Shown here: positions 24,301 through 41,089 of the stretch, piece after piece | How positions within the stretch are numbered: the stretch's first letter is position 1 | Layout of the letters: each line of letters begins with the position of its first letter | Assembly (NCBI GenBank): GCA_018398765.1 | Contig: JAHBMJ010005834.1 | Location: forward strand, 2,501-43,589 | From: Chromera velia | Lineage: Eukaryota; Sar; Chromeraceae | Reading direction: 5' to 3' | DNA length: 41,089 bases | The notes under the pieces: generated by a model | What the model was told of the DNA's origin: nothing | Databases searched by the model: none | What the model saw: the letters and a program-made list of their open reading frames with translations, nothing else | Program-made: the position numbers and the translations under genes

Positions 24301-25362
24301 TGTCTCTTTCGTATCTTCTGTACTGCAGACAAACAAACTTGCGCGTGAAATTCCGAAAGGGAGGTGGTGAGTCTGTCCTGGTCGGAGATGGGGCAGAGGG
24401 GGGCAGTAGGACAGCGTGCACGACGAGCACCAAAATTTTTTCTTTCCGACTTCAGCTTTTCTCTTTGCCATTCCTCCCGTACCTCAGCGGACAATTTTCG
24501 TGGAGGCTCTCTCGACCCTCTCTCCTCAGTGGCTCGGTGTGGGCCTACACATGTCTGTCTCTGTCTTGAGGAATGCAATAAAGAAAAGCCGTACGAGTTT
24601 ACCCAAAAATCGGTCGCTGTGGTTGCAGGTATAATTCGTTTTGGTTTCAGACCCTTGTCTCGGGGCTGTTGCCATTCAGGTGAGGACCTGGGGGGGTGAA
24701 GGTAGGGGGAGGGAGGGTTCGGATGGTAGGGGGTCCTCGGTCTGTCTCTGTCGGTTTGCTTCCTTGCTCGCGTGCCTGCACGTTCGCCCTGCTGTTTCTA
24801 TCCGCGTACAGTCACACAAACGCGCTCGTCTTTGTCAATATGGTGTCTATTTCATGTTTCCTTGCAGCGCCATCTACATCGAAATGCACTACGTGTTTCT
24901 CTCTGTGTGGGGAAACAGACTTTACTCCCTCTATGGCGTGCTCCTGCTCTCCATTTTGGCGCTCTTTTTGGTCTCATGTCAGTCAGTTAGCAAGTCACCG
25001 CGCTAGTCCGGTATCTGTCTGTATTTTTTCTTTCTGTATGGGCCGTTCCGTCTTTGTTGCGTTTTCGCGCACGCTTTCGTTTCTTCGAACGGCTTCTCGT
25101 GTTGTCTCTTTTGATTGATCTTCTTCGCAAGACGTCATTTCTTCTCTCTGAAATGTCGAATAACAGGCCGGAAACCGGGGGTGGTGGGGGAAGAAAGAGA
25201 GCCTTCACCATGCCTTCTCACCCTTCTTGGGTCAGCGACAAATCTGACGAGAAGGCTGGAAGCCTGCCTGTCTGCATGGATCTGGATCGGACCCTGCTCG
25301 CTCATTCGCCTCTTCCCCTTCATGCGCCTATCTCTTTCTCTTTCCCTCTCTCCCTTTTCTGT

Positions 25363-25408
<46 letters not shown>

Positions 25409-26722
25409 CGCGCGCCCCTTTCTGCTATTATTTGTGTTCCTTTTTTGCTCTCCCTCCGTCTGCTTGCAGCAACAATAGCTGTGTTGATGACTTACTTCTC
25501 ATTGAACTCTGAAGACCATCGGTGGTGGTGGCGGTCTTTTTTTCAAGGCGGGGGGGTCGCGTTGTTCTTCTTTCTCCACTGCTTCTACTACTTCTTTGCG
25601 GCCTCTAAAATGGCAGGGATGTTGCAGGTAGGTCTGAGGGGGAAAGGTAAAAGCGAAAAAGATCGAACATCCGAGAAGAGGACAGAGCTTGCTTCTCGGT
25701 TGGTTGGGTGGGCCTGCTTCCACTTAGGGACACGAATAAGGGCACGTAGAAAGATGTAGCAAAGGGAGGCAGGAAGAGAGAAGGCATCTGAGATCATGAG
25801 AGGGGAACCTCTTTTTTTTTGGAAGGAACTGTCAGACTCAAGAAAATGAAATGAAAGCATTCACAGAGTGGTGTCACGCCGAGTTGTCCCTTACTTTGAA
25901 TTTCTATTGGACCTTTTGTCTCATGTATGTGAACATCCGTTTGTTTAAAGGGTGAAAGCGGGAGCGCCTAATCTTTTGAAGAACAAAAGCACACACACAA
26001 AAACAAATCGGGTAAAAAGGAGCGTGTGGTGGCTTGGCCAATTTCTGTCTGTCGCTCTGGCTGTCGTTCATTGAAGAAGCAGGCAGAGAAACGGCTCTCT
26101 CTTTTCTTTCTTTGTCTGGTCTCGCCGATCACATGGAATCATTTACCCCCCCGCCCCTTGCCGCAGGTCTCTTTCTATTTTGGGTACAGTTTGGTGACTG
26201 CGTGGGCCCTCTTTCTGATGATGGGCGCGGTGACATTCTTTGCGGATTTTGCGTTCATTGTGAGTCTTTCGCTGCTTTTTCTCCCGTTTGCTTGTTTTCT
26301 CTCCAGCTTTCTTTTCCTATTGAGACACGGGTCTACTTCCCATTCCATGGAGCAATGGTGCAAAGGGATCGTTGAACGAATCAGTGAGTGAGGGAGGGAA
26401 TCAGTGAGGAATCACGATATTGATTGAGTGAGTAAGCAAAGCGAAGGTGTCCGACGGTACTACAAGAGGGGTATGCATTGGTGGGGTCGACACGTTCCTT
26501 CATTGAGCACAATGAGTCCGAACCGCATAAGACGGACTTTCTTTTTGTCTGCACTTCCACACAACAAGAGACTGGGGAGTTCGAATTTGAAAGGATGTGT
26601 GTCAGTCGCTGTGTCTGAACGTTTTTTATGGGTCTCTTTCCCTTTTCTTCATGTTTTCCTTGCTCCCTCCCTCCCTCCCTTTACCACAGTACTACATTTA
26701 CACGCGGACAAAGGCCGACTGA
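17327..26722 (+). CDS. TM9SF: TM9SF/EMP70 (nonaspanin) membrane protein, 21 exons, 597 aa
   Basis: Endomembrane nine-pass protein of the Golgi/endosome system. The ATG at 17327 opens a signal peptide ([17 protein letters not shown]; cleavage near residue 31). The lumenal domain has [28 protein letters not shown] and [19 protein letters not shown] then starts TM1. [25 protein letters not shown] and HRWWWRSFF are family signatures. The protein ends YIYTRTKAD, a KxD tail that binds COPI for Golgi retention. Exons: 17327-17612, 17729-17833, 18197-18242, 18517-18610, 18837-18887, 19230-19279, 19635-19716, 20083-20147, 20546-20583, 20947-21053, 21425-21518, 21892-21983, 22343-22416, 22992-23029, 23377-23465, 24329-24366, 24629-24679, 24868-24977, 25470-25627, 26167-26259, 26690-26722. 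Length equals the family norm. The least sure edges are the exon 1 donor (GTCCGT) and the exon 16 donor (GTGAGT, or GTGGTG three bases earlier). Confidence 0.95.
18406..18510 (+). repeat. (GGAT)n minisatellite abutting TM9SF exon 4 acceptor
   Basis: GGAT/GGAC/AGAT tetranucleotides run to within about 10 bases of the acceptor TTGCAG, leaving no polypyrimidine tract next to the splice site. Confidence 0.93.
19881..19962 (+). repeat. (CT)n(GT)n(GA)n compound microsatellite in TM9SF intron 7
   Basis: CT run, about 13 GT units, GA run and GTGA units, in sense orientation within the intron between exons 7 and 8. Confidence 0.93.
20278..20316 (+). repeat. (CT)n microsatellite in TM9SF intron 8
   Basis: Pure CT run of about 35 bases, pyrimidine on the sense strand. 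Confidence 0.92.
21351..21385 (+). repeat. (GT)n(GA)n microsatellite in TM9SF intron 10
   Basis: GT run then GA run, about 40 bases before the acceptor of exon 11; GT is on the sense strand. Confidence 0.9.
23852..24040 (+). repeat. Dispersed 189-bp repeat, copy 1 (TM9SF intron 15)
   Basis: Begins GGCAACACAGCTAGACGCGG and ends near GCTGCACCCAA. It matches 34235-34423 base for base with no indels and about 6 substitutions (97% identity by eye). Both copies are intronic and in the same orientation relative to transcription. I see no target-site duplication or long terminal inverted repeat. A short internal palindrome (GCGCGAGTGTCGCGC) lies near the left end. The minus strand is open for about 56 codons and ends in TAG close to the left boundary. 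The family is unidentified. Confidence 0.9.
25361..25414 (+). repeat. (GT)n(GC)n microsatellite in TM9SF intron 18
   Basis: About 19 GT units followed by seven or so CG units, GT on the sense strand. Confidence 0.92.
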
Positions 26723-27090
26723 TCACCCCCCGGCGGAAAGAAGGGCCTAACAAGCCTAGCAATAAGCTCTCCAGCTCCCCGCATGAATTCAGGAAACGAC
26801 CCGGCGGGGGCTCCGCCGATGGATTATCTAAAAACAGATAAAAACGGACTACACGGTGACTGTTTTGTAGCGTGATAGTTGATGTCCAATCCTAGTGTCC
26901 AATCAGTTAGTATGCTCTAAGTTATGCCACTAGTGACTAGTGATATCTAAAATGCTATATTATACCTCTTCAGAAGTAAAGTAAAAAACTATATGGCAAA
27001 CAACTCACCAGGACCCTACTGACTTTCGGGAGAATTTTTGAATTGATTGAATTGAATTGAATTGGGACTTAGATTGAGACGGTTGTCTTG

Positions 27091-27131
<41 letters not shown>

Positions 27132-28440
27132 AGTTAGTATATTTCTTTTAGTATTGTTCTGTCATATGGTTGGATAGAGAATTGGGATTAGGATTTATAT
27201 TCCAGGTTTGTCCCGATCGAGCTAGGTCCGGAGGTCTACTGCCGGGGAACAGCTTGCACCGTTTGAGTTCATTCGACCTAAATTAAGAAGGAGCATCAGA
27301 CTGATCCCAGGTATATACCCACCGGGCCTCCATAAATCAGCTAGCCATGAAACATACCATGAAATATATGCTTTCGTATCCTAGTTCGTATCCCAGGCCA
27401 GATAATGTCTGGATTCCCGGGCGCTTGTATCATAATTTAAATAATTCGAACGTATAATTCGCCATTCAGAAACCCAATTTGGAATAATTCTTACTAAATT
27501 TTTTAGTATGTGAAATTAATAATTGCACAAAAGTCTCTTACCGTTCCCATATACTTAAAAAAAACGTTAAAAAACGTAAAATTAAAAATTATTAACTCAT
27601 CATTTTACTTGAAACAATATTTTTAGTTGAATTAAAATACTTTAGAAACTATATAGTAGACTATATATATTGCTTTGTCCCCCCTGTCCGGCCACCTTAT
27701 GGTGTTCAGACAGAAGGTAAAGCGAGGACAAGAACCTTAGGGAGATCTAGTGAAAGAACGTGAGCAACACTCATTCAGGCAACAGTTTATAGAAGGTTTA
27801 GCTCTAGAGCGATCTGGGATTCCAATCAGCTGGGTTCATTCTATCATTGCATAATTTCTACTTATGCTTCTCCCTGTTCCTCTCTCTCAGAGTCTCAGAC
27901 CCCCGATCTATGACAAACAGACATTAGCCTTAAACGATCCTATCTGTTGCTCAAGTGACATGTTGCTTGAATGCGAACATTGCGAAGGTCAGACTCGACT
28001 TCGATCGATGCGCGCGCGACACGTACGAAGCAAAGCGCGGCGGCGGAATGTGGCGCGGCACGCTGGCTCACTCAGTCACGGCGCATGCGAAGGCTCAAAG
28101 GGCGGCGCCACAGGGTAGGACTCCACAATATACGCTTTGAATGTGATTTCTGATTAGAAATCCAAATTTCTAATTCACTTTATTGACACCTGGACGGTTA
28201 CGGTGACCTAGACTGTGACTCGCTGAAAGCCTGAAACCTTGATGCTCTGTCGTCTGAGACTCGTCTCCAAAGCTGGGTTGTTTGGTGGGATGAGATGTGC
28301 ACAAAAACACATGCCTCTGTATTGAGACTATCGGGACAGCTCCTTTTGCTCCCTACGCTGTCAGTGCCACTCAAAACATCACAGCTCAATCTTCTTATCA
28401 ATCTTGCATTTTGATCCCCGCAACAGTGCCGATGATTCAG
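26723..28440. other. AT-rich convergent intergenic island 1
   Basis: From about 26830 to 27970 the composition shifts abruptly to AT-rich, with AATTG tandem units (27045-27066) and a (TA)n run (27097-27126). No open frame looks like protein. A GC-rich patch of about 110 bp (28003-28110, GCGCGCG and GGCGGCGG stretches) interrupts it. A perfect hairpin with arms TTAGAAAT/ATTTCTAA lies at 28154-28173. The first 100 bases are presumably the TM9SF 3' UTR. It could be AT-rich spacer or the remains of a non-coding mobile element; the sequence does not decide. Confidence 0.65.
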
Positions 28441-28785
28441 AGCTGGACAGAAAGAAAGAAAGAAAGACACACAGCCAGTCAGAAAGACAGACCATCTCGT
28501 CTTTCTTTTCCTTTTCCTCTTCCTTACAGACAGAATTACTATACGTTTCTTCTTCTCCCTTCTTACAGACAGACTATATCGTCTTTTCTTTCCCTTTTTC
28601 TCTTTCTTCATTCTCTTCTGTTTTTTCTTTCTTCTTTTGGCGCGCTCTCTCAGTGCTTACAGACAGACAGACAGACAGACAGACAGAAAGAAAGAAAGAA
28701 AGAAAGAAAAGAAAAGAAAGAAAGAAAGGAAAGAAAGAAAGACAGATAGATAGATAGATAGAAAGACAGAAAGAAAACACAGAGA
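28440..28785. repeat. Simple-repeat cluster with modules shared with the 39.9-40.6 kb region
   Basis: (GAAA)n, (GACA)n and (GATA)n arrays around two unique segments. ACAGACAGACTATATC and the following ten bases (28565-28590) recur at 40438-40463 with one mismatch. TCTTCTTTTGGCGCGCT and its left flank (28627-28646) recur exactly at 40077-40096. Confidence 0.85.
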
Positions 28786-29052
28786 GTCATGATAAATTTG
28801 AGGTCTGTCTCAGCATTACAAAGGAAGTACGATCGAAAGAAAGTCCATGAAGATTTCTGTACATTGATTGAAGCCAGCCAGTCAGACACATTAATTCAAT
28901 GTCACAAATTTGCACGCCCTGCCCGTCCCGCCGTTCCCCCTCCCCCTCCCCCTGTACCAACAGACCCACTGCCTGACACAGAGATGCCCCCATCCCTCCA
29001 GCCCCCCCCCTCAAAGCGACTCCCGATACCTGTAGACAGGCCTGCAACCGCG

Positions 29053-29136
<84 letters not shown>

Positions 29137-29375
29137 CAGCGATCAGGAATCCAAACCTGTACGTACCTCTTCATGTGGACAGCGACGGGTTCTGGCAGCG
29201 GACACAGACGAAGGACCGGAAACTACAAATTCAAGGCAGACCTGGCAGACCCCGCAAAAAGAGTGGGACGGCGGCAGGAGGGCAGAATCAAATGTGCAGT
29301 GGAAAGACCGCAAGCCGCAGTGGAGTATCGAAGAAGCGAACTCCGCAAGAAAAAATACGAAAGGCCGAATCACAG
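28786..29375. other. Region downstream of CK2 beta, no gene supported
   Basis: Contains a compound microsatellite (29047-29135), CA then GA on the plus strand, hence GT on the CK2 beta sense strand. The rest is likely 3' UTR or spacer. A further CK2 beta exon here cannot be excluded because the last modelled exon has a possible donor at 29413. Confidence 0.5.
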
Positions 29376-31572
29376 TCAGGCAGGCAGGAAGAAACACGCA
29401 CAAAAGGACAGACCTTCGAGGCTGCCCTGTCCACCTCCGTCAGCAACGCCCCCCCCAGAATTACTTCTCATATGGAACCCCCCCCCTTCTCCGCCTCCCC
29501 CTCCCCCTCCGCCCCCAGCCGCAGACGTCGCAGCAGCAGCAGGTGACGGTCCAAAATCATCGTCTCCCTCTCCCTCCCCGTCTTTCTTCTCCCCATCGTC
29601 TTCGTCCTCTCCCAATTTCTCCGTGGACTCTTTGCCGCTTCTCTCGGGAGGCCCTGTGGCAGTAGCGGCCCCGGCAGCACTGCTTGCAGGCGCAGCGGTC
29701 CCACTCGTCGGCCCAGCTTGGGACCCCGGCAGAGCGCGACTTGATCCCTCAGCGGCGTGGCCTGCCAGCTTCTTCTGCTTTTGCAGCCTGCAACCGGGAG
29801 GCAAGCAAGGGAATAAGAATGAAGGACCACCTCTTAGGACACTCACCCACTCACCCAGACACAGACGCACACACAAACACACTCACAAACACACTCACAA
29901 ACACACTTACACACACACACACACACACACACACCGACATGCCAGAATCGCAGAATGTGAAGAATTCGGTTCAAAAAGTCAACAGCATGCTCATGCGGGT
30001 CTGTCTGCCGCCGAGCAAACGCACGAGCCAGACAGCCAACCACCACACCGGCCCCCGATATTCATCAGACTGCNNNNNNNNNNNNNNNNCCCCCCCACCT
30101 GAGTCTGTCCTTCACTGTCGAGGAGACTTTGAACCCGTAAATTCGGGGCACGTAGTAACTGCGCACCGTCGTTGGCACCTGAAAGGAAAGACGGCCAGGG
30201 GATTTGCAGAGCAACAGGATCGAAAGAAGTTTGCCCGGAAGTGGATGTGAGAAGAGAGAAGTCGAGGGGCTTGATAGACCAATCTGAAAGTGGAAGAAAA
30301 TGACTACGAAAAGACACAGAAAAACCAGGGAATGACCAAAGAAAAATCATTGACATCATTCGGTCCATTTCTCTCTTTTCTCTCCGTCCCTTTTCACTCA
30401 ACCATCGATCGTCCCACTACCTCACCCTACCCTGCATGAAAGAAAGTCTCACTTACTTACCGTGTCTGCATAGGTCATGAAGAAAAGGGGAGCCAGCGTT
30501 GTGCCGAAGTAGGCACCGTCCAGAGTGTTCAGGCGGGAAGAACGGGGCTGGTACACTTCCTGTCGGTAGGACAACATATGGGAGAGAACGGGAGAGCCGG
30601 TCTTTGGCTGCATGTCTCCCGTTCACCCTTTTGTTTTTTCTTTCGTTCGTTCTGTCAAAGGTTCTGAGTCACTCCGACAGCTCCCGGACAGAAAAAGGGC
30701 ACCCAGGCGAGGGCAAGACACTCGACGAAGCAGAAAAACAAAACCAATTTTGTGCCGTCTGTTTCAAATAGGTCTCACAAATCCTCATCTTAGCTTCTCG
30801 CCGAAAGGGGAAAACGGACAGGTACGCAAGGACGCGAGCAAACACAGGGAGAGAGGGGGGATAAGAGAGCGGCGAGGGGAAAAGGGTGGGGAAATAGGGA
30901 GGGAAGTGGACACGCCAAACAGAGAACGTCGAGCGGCAGGATTTTTGACGACTGACCTGGCACCTCGGGCAGTAGACCTTTGCAGCTGAGTGTCTGAGGT
31001 TGTCAGAGAACCCAATGGGCATCATCGGTTGGTTCTCACAGAGGACATTCGGGCACTGTCCGTACAGACACGCCTGGTACTTCTCCAGCATCGCCTGCAG
31101 GCCTCGAGTCGTCAATACGTACCGCGCGTGGATCATCCCGTAGAGCATTTGGGCGGCACTTTCAACCAGAGGGTATTGCTCGTCTGGTAATGGCTCTGCC
31201 ACATCCGAGTCGTTGTCCTCGATGTCCAGAATCATGTTCAGGGCATGGTCGAAAAATGGAATAATATTTGCAAGTCCAGTGAGATTGAAGTCGTCCTGGA
31301 TGTAGTCCTCATCCACCTCAACGAAGAACTCATTCCCCTTCAAATTGCAGAACCACTCCACCCATGAAATTTCCTCGTCCAGCTCTGACCCCGAGATCTC
31401 GCTGTAAGTCCCAGAGCCGTGGGATTCACTCTCGGAGGCCTGCAGACACGGAACGAATAAGTGAGGCAAACGCTATGCGTGGCGCTCTTTTGAAAGCATG
31501 CATACGCCGTCTCTCTCTTTGCTGACTGACATCCTCGGATCCATCAAAGTCGTTTTCACTTCCCATGTTCAT
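29376..31572 (-). CDS. CSNK2B: Casein kinase 2 regulatory (beta) subunit, 5 exons, about 371 aa
   Basis: Dimerises and docks the catalytic subunits of protein kinase CK2. Exons: 31531-31572, 30957-31439, 30461-30559, 30099-30178, 29376-29787. The core is textbook: ISWVEWFCNLKGNEFFVEVD, EDYIQDDFNLTGL, the acidic loop (DIEDNDSDVAEPLPDEQYP), LYGMIHARYVLTTRGLQAML, the zinc-finger cysteines CPNVLC and YCPRC, then LNTLDGAYFGTTLAPLFFMT and YYVPRIYGFK. The start is the first of two nearby ATGs (MNMGSEND), with acidic residues after it as in CK2 beta autophosphorylation sites. After the core comes LQKQKKLAG and a long Ala/Gly/Ser/Asp-rich tail, absent from the 215-residue human protein. The tail's end is the weak point: an in-frame stop at 29376 is used, but a donor at 29413 could lead to another exon. 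Confidence 0.95.
29866..29935 (-). repeat. (GT)n microsatellite in CK2 beta intron 4
   Basis: CA-rich on the plus strand (CACA with AACA interruptions), so GT on the sense strand, ending about 80 bases before the exon 5 acceptor. Confidence 0.92.
30074..30089. other. Assembly gap (16 N)
   Basis: Sixteen unresolved bases next to a run of C. Phase analysis places the gap in CK2 beta intron 4, about ten bases inside the donor, so it probably does not remove coding sequence. Confidence 0.98.
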
Positions 31573-32221
31573 CCTGGCAGGTTCACTCACTGGGAAGACA
31601 AAGAGGGCGGATCACCTATCAGGAAGGCCTTATCAAACCAGGCGCTGAAGATCACGCAGACTGCACCACCGAAGAGAAGTGATCGAAAACTGTGTAATGG
31701 CTAAAGGGCTATGCCTCATTCAGGCAACTCCTGTCGAGACTGAGAGGCACACAGCTCTCCATGCATCTGATAACTCTGACAGGCGTCTAACCACCGTTGA
31801 AGTGTTTGTGACGCTGTCTAGGTCAACAGTTTTCACAAAATGTGGAAAGATTGTGGCAAGCAGTGCGAATTAAGATGTGCGAAGGCCATGCAATGCCATG
31901 CATTGAAGGCATTTGAAGGCCTCTTTCAATATGCTCGGAATGGCTCCGCGGAGACGCGGGGGCGTGCGTGTACACAAATTGACATGCACAATTGAGCACT
32001 GACATTTTTCAATGAGTCGTGTGGAGATCATTGTCTGGAGAACTTTGCAACTACTCAACTGTGCAGTCACAGCGACTCCGAGACCGGGGTTCTGGATACA
32101 CCAGGATCTATTCCACTGCAGCTCTTGTTTGAAACTTATTCTCTGAAGGGAGCTTGTGTTTCAACGTCGTCTCCGTTTGGCGTCTCCTCCTTGTCTGCAT
32201 TCAACACCGGAAGTGTTCACG
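31573..32221. promoter_or_regulatory. Divergent promoter region between CK2 beta and importin-alpha
   Basis: 649 bp between two divergent start codons. Around 31888-31925 it contains near-repeats of the type CCATGCAATGCCATGCATTG with ATGCAT cores, then two GAAGGC(AT)TTTGAAGGC-like half repeats. A GC-rich stretch (GCTCCGCGGAGACGCGGGGG, about 31945-31964) follows. No convincing TATA box or open frame. Confidence 0.55.
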
Positions 32222-38679
<6,458 letters not shown>

Positions 38680-39880
38680 CTCAAGGCACCTTTTCTGACC
38701 GAGGTTGGGCAACTGTCTGCTCAAATTTTCTTGTGAGCAGATGGGACCGCAATCTTTCCATTCAGTCAACCGGTGCGAATGCGAATGCTATAGTGCGAAT
38801 GATTTAGTTAACATAAATTCATCATCTCTAAACATGCTTTATCAAAACTTACCTGGAACATAAGATTGAAATGAATTATGTTTGTGTGTAGATCATAGTA
38901 GATCATACAACTCTAGCTGCTAGTGTAAGTTACACAATGCAACTGAGCAGCAACTCTTTTCATGATTGGTTGATTGATTGATTGATTATTATGATTAATT
39001 GATTGCTAGACTGATCGATTGATTGATACCAAACCATGCCAAACCCTAGGTGGAGTTAGAACTCCCGGGGGGAGTTAGAATGACAAAAGGTTCATCAACA
39101 GCCAGAATCTATGTATAACTTACATAATAAGTATAAATGTTTTATTTTCTAATTAAAATAATTAGGTTTAACACGATTTGTTGATGTGGATTCAGGTACA
39201 TAGTACGTAGTACATGTATGGCAATCAATTTTATATTAGATCTTAATATCAAAAGTTAATGATTTATTACTTTTCAAGTAACTTTTGGCATGAATATACA
39301 TTAAAAGGGGATTCCCGGAACATAAAATCCTATCCTATCCTATCCTAATGAATCACTCATTATGTTAACCTTAAAAATGAATCTTTTATTGAATTAAAAT
39401 GATAATTGCGATGGTGCTAGCAATGATGGTTAAGATATTAAGTTTCGGAAAGATATGCTACGCGTTACCATGCAAATGCCCCAGTGGGGCCTAGGTCAAG
39501 GGATCGAAATTCATCGAATCTATGCAGGAAATACTTAGTTTAATACTAGGCTGGCCAGAGCCTGTATGGCTCACCAGCTTTAACCTCATACATCATCATC
39601 ATCACATCATCATATCTGGTGTGTGACTTGGTAAAGCTAACGATCATCGGACTTACTTATACGTACTACCTAATGTAGCATCTAACATAACACTTGAACC
39701 AGCACTTGCAGTGCATGATTACAATGATCATTAGTAGATTCATTACACTCGATATAACATGCAATCATCGAATTTCGTATCGAAACAATAGATCAGAAAC
39801 ATTATGAATTACATCCAGTATATTGCATTTTATACTACAAAATTTATTAATACTAATTAATACCATATAGTTCCTTCTTT
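38680..39880. other. AT-rich convergent intergenic island 2
   Basis: From about 38790 the sequence turns strongly AT-rich and low in CpG, with TTGA/TTGATTGA tandem units (38966-39030), four ATCCT units (39331-39350) and ATC units near 39592-39612. No open frame resembles protein. The importin-alpha 3' UTR must lie at its left end. Its function is unknown to me. Confidence 0.65.
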
Positions 39881-40051
39881 TCCTTCCTTCTTTTCATGAA
39901 GAAAACCGACAAAAAAAGAAAGAAAGAAAAAAAAAAAGGAAGGAAGGAAGGAAGGAAGGAAGGAAAGGAAGGAGGAAAGGAGGAAAGAATCAAAGACAAC
40001 GGAAAAAAACAAACAAACAGACAGACAGACACACAGACATTCTCTTCTGTT

Positions 40052-40084
<33 letters not shown>

Positions 40085-40508
40085 TTTTGGCGCGCTTTCT
40101 GAGTGGAAAGGTACCAGAGCTCCAGACCTTGAGCGTACTCTGCGGCCCTTCCTTGCCCAGTGCAGGCTACGCTTTTGCACTTCCGCATTCTTTCCATCTG
40201 GACGGGTTCGTTTCTGTTTATTTTCCTTCGCAGGGTCCTTCACTGCGATATTCCAGTTCAGCCTTCTTTTTTCTTCTGGGGTTCCCTTTATCTTTTCATT
40301 TCTTCTTCTGGGGTTTCCTTTTTCAGTTGCAGGCACCAACAAGAGCAAAACCCCTCTCTTCGACAGGCAGGCAGGCAGGCAGACAGACAGACGGACGGAC
40401 TGTATGATTTCTTTCCCTCCTCTTCTTCACGAACACAACAGACAGACTATATCATCTTTTCTTCACAGCCAGCCAGACAGACAGACAAACAGACAGACAA
40501 ACAGACAA

Positions 40509-40540
<32 letters not shown>

Positions 40541-40640
40541 ACAGCAATGCAGGCATACAGATACTCAAGACGGGCAGGCCAAGTCAGACAAACAAGCAGA
40601 GAAAGAGGAGGGAAGGCAGACAGACATTTATGCATTGACG
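39880..40640. repeat. Simple-repeat cluster, counterpart of 28.4-28.8 kb
   Basis: (GGAA)n, (CAGA)n, (CTTT)n and (GGCA)n/(GACA)n arrays separated by unique sequence. It includes the two modules shared with 28440-28785, but in the reverse order (GGCGCGCT module at 40077-40096, ACTATATC module at 40438-40463). A short direct repeat TTCTTCTGGGGTT(C/T)CC occurs near 40268 and 40303. Confidence 0.85.
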
Positions 40641-40840
40641 CATTCAAAAGACCCCTACCCTTCCTGAACAAAAATTACAAAAGAGCCTGATTTGTTCAAG
40701 TTCACCATACTGGACCAAGCGTGTTCTACACTGAAGTATTCATGACAGAATTTTATTTTTCAACACAAAAAGACAAGAAGAAATCGCAGTTGATTCATAC
40801 ACCACGTAGGATCGCATGTACAAGCTTCAGGTGCCTTGTT
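40641..40840. other. Spacer, nothing recognised
   Basis: Ordinary composition, no repeat and no convincing reading frame. It probably contains the 3' UTR of the minus-strand gene at the right edge. Confidence 0.4.
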
Positions 40841-41089
40841 TCACTCTTTGAATACAACTCCTGCCGCCTCTGCCCGTTCCTTCTCCCCCCGCCTCTCTGT
40901 CTCCGTCTCACAATACTTCACGAGACCATACAGCTCTGCCTGTCTCCACGAGACGGCTGGGGGGCCGTTGGCAAAGAACGGTGGTGACATTGAAGGCGGC
41001 CTCACGGGGACTCCGCTTTTCCGGGACCGTTCTGTCCGGGGCACCTCGTCTGGGTGCCAGTTCTCTCTCCATGCCGCGTGGTCCCCCGT
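40841..41089 (-). CDS. Unidentified protein, C-terminal 82 codons, truncated by window edge
   Basis: The minus-strand frame is open from the window edge to a stop at 40841. Composition is protein-like rather than repeat-derived: it includes HAAWRENWHPDEV, SGVPVRPPSMSPPFFANGPP and a final charged helix AELYGLVKYCETETERRGEK. I do not recognise the family. It may be a whole last exon or contain an unrecognised acceptor. Its placement fits the strict strand alternation of the window. Confidence 0.5.
   Translation of the reverse strand, partial: TGDHAAWRENWHPDEVPRTERSRKSGVPVRPPSMSPPFFANGPPAVSWRQAELYGLVKYCETETERRGEKERAEAAGVVFKE

Noticed and set aside
24570-24650. A possible ultrashort (22- or 38-nt) intron in TM9SF before the LVSGLLPF segment
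   Set aside because: Starting the exon at 24629, after the acceptor TTGCAG, gives YNSFWFQ joined to LVSGLLPF in phase with exon 16 and aligns to the family without any tiny intron.
27097-27126. (TA)n run as a replication origin or promoter
   Set aside because: Only a dinucleotide repeat is visible, with no accompanying motif.
26830-27970. Organellar DNA insertion as the source of the AT-rich island
   Set aside because: I recognise no organellar gene, rRNA or tRNA in it; composition alone is insufficient.
28789-30102. Longest uninterrupted plus-strand open frame (437 codons)
   Set aside because: It is antisense to CK2 beta exon 5, reads through CA/GA microsatellites as His-Thr and Arg-Glu repeats, and crosses the N gap. 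The opposite strand is supported by homology and splicing phase.
40350-40640. Repeated GACA/GGCA/GACAAACA units resembling a CRISPR-like array
   Set aside because: Units are 4 bases with no spacers; this is a simple tetranucleotide repeat.

Overview
This is a nuclear window from a protist with intron-dense genes. I can support four complete multi-exon genes and the 3' end of a fifth. My best guess at the source is a free-living alveolate such as a chromerid alga. The basis is canonical GT-AG introns, dense microsatellites, TGCAG acceptors and a GCATGC-rich promoter, but nothing in the window proves the taxon. All gene models were spliced by hand from homology, reading phase and splice motifs; phases close exactly across every junction.

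Layout, left to right. Positions 947-16582 (minus): a very large SIN3-type transcriptional corepressor, 26 exons, about 2271 residues. Positions 16583-17326: shared divergent promoter with a cluster of GCATGC sites and a GC-rich hairpin. Positions 17327-26722 (plus): a TM9SF/EMP70 nonaspanin, 21 exons, 597 residues, ending in the family's KxD tail. Positions 26723 to about 29375: convergent intergenic DNA with an AT-rich island and repeats. Positions 29376-31572 (minus): casein kinase 2 regulatory (beta) subunit, 5 exons, with a low-complexity C-terminal extension; a 16-N assembly gap lies in its last intron. Positions 31573-32221: second divergent promoter. Positions 32222-38679 (plus): a divergent importin-alpha with IBB domain, 13 exons, 748 residues. 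Positions 38680-40840: second AT-rich convergent island plus repeats. Positions 40841-41089 (minus): last exon of an unidentified gene running off the right edge.

The genes alternate strictly in strand. Divergent pairs share short promoters of ordinary composition, and convergent pairs are separated by AT-rich islands. The four identified genes are eukaryotic housekeeping genes (chromatin repression, endomembrane trafficking, kinase regulation, nuclear import) with no evident common pathway. I see no mobile-element protein, CRISPR array, rRNA or tRNA, and no gene cluster that looks like a new biochemical system.

The unusual signal is in the introns. About half of the 61 modelled 5' splice sites have C at +3 (GTCAGT type) instead of a purine, and many are tandem GTCA arrays. 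About 48 of 61 acceptors read TGCAG. Every sizeable (GT)n tract in or just downstream of a gene lies with GT on the sense strand. A 189-bp, 97% identical repeat sits in one intron each of two different genes.
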